Below are positions 61,381-64,000 of a DNA stretch of 64,000 nucleotides, piece by piece. The notes below the pieces were generated by a model, which was given only the letters and a program-made list of their open reading frames with translations, ran no database searches and was not told where the DNA came from. The stretch comes from Antedon bifida (lineage: Eukaryota > Echinodermata > Crinoidea > Comatulida > Antedonidae): contig OY727101.1 of the NCBI GenBank assembly GCA_963402885.1, positions 13,730,917-13,794,916 on the forward strand, in the 5' to 3' direction. The position numbers were made by a program, and so were the translations under genes. Position 1 is the first letter of the stretch, and every line of letters starts with the position of its first letter.

Positions 61381-61686
61381 AATTTTCTTTTGAGCACTAA
61401 GTTGTCCCAATTGAATATACCAAATTAGATCAAATTAAAAGTAAGTTTAGCCCTGCTAGAATATTTACATTTTCCAATGTGTTAAGTTAGAAATTATATA
61501 AATGGTGCATTTTTTTTCCTGTACCTATATTGAATATGTATGATGCATGACGTAAGCATGGACCTAACTAAAAATGAGCTAATGACAATGGTTTCCAAGT
61601 CGATAAGGGTTATAATGCTATGTTATGATGTGGCATGCGCCTAGTTCAATGCCCTTAAATGACATTTTGTTTTTTTAGCTGTGTCA

Positions 61687-61923
61687 AAGCTATGTTTACA
61701 CGCACTTGAGTTAACACAGTTCTATTCATGGTTAAGCTGATCTGAATCATATCCGAGTTACATCCGCGGTAAATGGTCATGTGAACAATTACCTGTGTTA
61801 TAAAGTAACTTCATGTCGTTAACAACAATATAACTCCAATGTAACTCTGATTTCAGTAAATCCGCAGAACAAAGCTAAACCAAACTGTAGTTCTGATAGA
61901 CCGCAATTTAAACATAGCTTATG
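61687..61923. mobile_element. Short TIR element
   Basis: 'aagctatgttta' at the left and 'taaacatagctt' at the right are exact inverted ends. 'gttaacacag' and 'acctgtgttataa' add weak internal complementarity. The class is unknown. Confidence 0.55.
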
Positions 61924-63173
61924 AGGGGTTAGGTTCATGCCAGTTTTACTCAATCAACTTGTTATGGTCATGCATATTCACGTTTCTGCCTTAACATGTT
62001 GGGGAAAAATAATACACCTTGTTTAGTCAAGTATGTAAAACTAAAGTAATCGTTTTGCGTATGTTTATTATGAATATTACAGTAACAATATTTTTATACA
62101 TTTTTAATAAGGTTTTAAGGCGCTATTCTATTCCAATTTCATATATATTTATAAATCAATTTTTTACCTTGTTCTTGTGAACGCCACATTTCCAGATGTA
62201 CAAACATTCATAATTCTAAATGATATTTTTATATAAGACTTGATAATACAGAGTACAGTAGTTAGTGGTATTTTAAAACCTTGCATATGAGAATGATTTC
62301 ATCCATCTGAAACCTTGTTTATTTATTTCGTATTTTAATGGTTTAAAAAAAAGATTTTGAAGAATTTTAAAATGTATGTATATAAAGTAAATATTCATTT
62401 ACATTATAAAGAAAGCATATTATTTTAACAATATAATACTATTGAAGATGTTAAAATAAATGTGTCGAGAGTCATGCATTCTCTATTGAAAAACTCTAAC
62501 ACATTACAATGATGACACCATAATTGTTTACAATCTGTTGGTTTAAGTGATTGTCTTATACCCCTTTTACATTGCCTACCAAAACTTTGGAGTTAACACA
62601 CACCAGAGTGTCCACACAGGAGTTTTGCTAGATGTGAAAGGTATTGTAGGTGTTATAATTCTAAGCGAAAATGTGAGTGTATAAACGAGTTAAATTACAA
62701 ATTATGTCAGATTAGGGCAAAACATCTGACCAGAGTTATATGGTTAACAGAAATAGAAAAGATTTGAAAAGAGGTATCATTCATTTTATTGTATTACTGT
62801 TCTTTTTTTTAATAGCATTATTGCATATATTTTTAGATTTACATATTTAAGAGATTGCCACTATTAAGACAAGTGCAATATTATCGGCTTATGTTTTATA
62901 TACTAACAATGGTTGCTATTTGTACAGTGTCAAAAATGCTTGATTATTATATAATTAATAATCAAGGATTTTGAGGATTTCCAAATTGATAAGAGCCTGT
63001 TAATATAACTGTGTACTGTGTTGTTTTTATCACAGAAATTGATATAAAAGTATTTTATAGCTGTGTGGGATATAGGGACCAGGTTTTAGAATATCAAACA
63101 AAACTAATGTATTAAATAAATATGAATCATGAATGTGGTTTTTTTTTCATTCACTTATAATGTTATAAGTGAT
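61924..63173. other. Intergenic, with one small inverted repeat
   Basis: 62561-62646 has 'taccccttttacattgcc..ccaaaact' facing 'gagttttgctagatgtgaaaggta', a possible miniature element. No gene is seen. Confidence 0.4.
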
Positions 63174-63174
63174 A

Positions 63175-63534
63175 CATACATGCCAACACTCCCGGTTTGG
63201 TTGGGAGATTCCCATATTCTAGACTCATCTTCTGGCCTAACATTGTGCTCCCAGTTTTCCATATTTTCTCCAGAATTACAACAATAACTGAATTTTTATG
63301 TATATGTGTTCGTTGTCTGCATTAAAATATAACAGCTTACACACAAGCAAATTTACAATATTTAAGCCAATGTACAACCATCTGCGGTCATCATTTTAAA
63401 AATGTTTTCTCAAAAGAAAGAGGATTCTCCTCAAGTAGCCATCATGCGATACTGCTTGTGACATAGAGGACACTGTTGACTTAAAAAAACACTATCTCCT
63501 GTTTTTTTAACTTCAGATGTTGGCATGTATGGTG
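63175..63534. mobile_element. TIR element, about 360 bases
   Basis: CATACATGCCAACA at the left and its complement TGTTGGCATGTATG at the right. Internal 'actcccggtttggttgggag' is a second small palindrome. There is no ORF. Confidence 0.6.
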
Positions 63535-63680
63535 ATATTATGTTTATTCACATCATTCCAAATAATATAAACAATATTACTGTAAGTATGCATTGTAAAA
63601 TATTAATGTCCTATTTTAAACACATAAACAAATGTAACATATGGTAACAAATTAATACGTTGATAGAAATTTGTTAGAAA

Positions 63681-63816
63681 GTTCTGTCTGCACTATCAAA
63701 CTAGTTTAACAAAAAAGTGTGATGTACCCAAATGTGGTAGTGATATGAGATCATCGTGTCCATATTTGGGAACATCGCATTTTTTTGTCGCATAAAGTTT
63801 GATCAGACCTTTAAAG
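63681..63816. mobile_element. Palindromic MITE family copy 5
   Basis: 'gttctgtctgcactatcaaa' start, 'tagtttaacaaaaaagtgtg', 'tggtagtgatatga', and the inverted 'cataaagtttgatcagacc' end. It is the most diverged complete copy. Confidence 0.75.
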
Positions 63817-64000
63817 CTAGTTCAATCTTGGGAAAAAGTTGGTGACCTTATCAGGCCTCATCAAGACCTCTGAGAAGCCGATGAAACACAGTGGTCATGT
63901 CTACACATATGTTTGTATCTTTCTGATGAACTTTGATACAGAATTTACATACATTGCATTACACTGTAACTTGGTATGGTTATCCCGGCAGATAATAGAT

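Overview
This is an AT-rich, intron-rich metazoan nuclear segment. A Pez-type FERM phosphatase with animal splice signals, tandem U6 snRNA genes, tRNA- and 5S-derived SINEs and many short inverted-repeat elements point to a marine invertebrate. A deuterostome such as an echinoderm is my guess, since no lineage marker is decisive. About 90% of the window is intron, intergenic DNA and repeats.

Layout. 1-6270 has no recognisable coding DNA. 6277-6450 looks like a minus-strand promoter and first noncoding exon. 7355-8859 (minus) is a complete three-exon CHAC2-like gamma-glutamylcyclotransferase gene, with a striking ATF/CRE-type palindrome upstream (8954-9004). 9005-12950 holds no gene that I can support. 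13115-15847 (plus) is a two-exon gene for a Ser-rich protein with a divergent but complete protein-kinase domain. Its intron is saturated with CTAG. 16440-18140 is a tandem array of diverged units that mostly end in a fused 3'/5' splice-site motif (AG|GT). 19023-19480 (minus) is a frameshifted rhodopsin-class GPCR fragment covering TM5 to helix 8. 20051-28052 is a three-unit tandem array of about 2.9 kb per unit. Each unit carries one U6 snRNA gene, and two units carry a hAT-like MITE with an 8-bp target-site duplication.

31197-59286 (plus) is the main gene, a PTPN14/PTPN21 (Drosophila Pez) orthologue with 15 coding exons reconstructed here. They give a complete 1214-residue protein in consistent phase: FERM domain, long linker with two PPxY motifs, and a C-terminal tyrosine-phosphatase domain. 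The WPD-loop acid position is Lys and the P-loop reads [10 protein letters not shown], so catalysis may be impaired. Its introns and 3' flank hold many repeats, including a hairpin minisatellite, duplicated splice donors, SINEs and MITEs.

The genes do not form a functional cluster. They are unrelated neighbours in an ordinary animal genome. The points most worth a second look are the phosphatase active site, the AG|GT array, the U6 array with its inferred unequal crossover, the CHAC2 promoter palindrome and the triplicated exon end with its splice donor.
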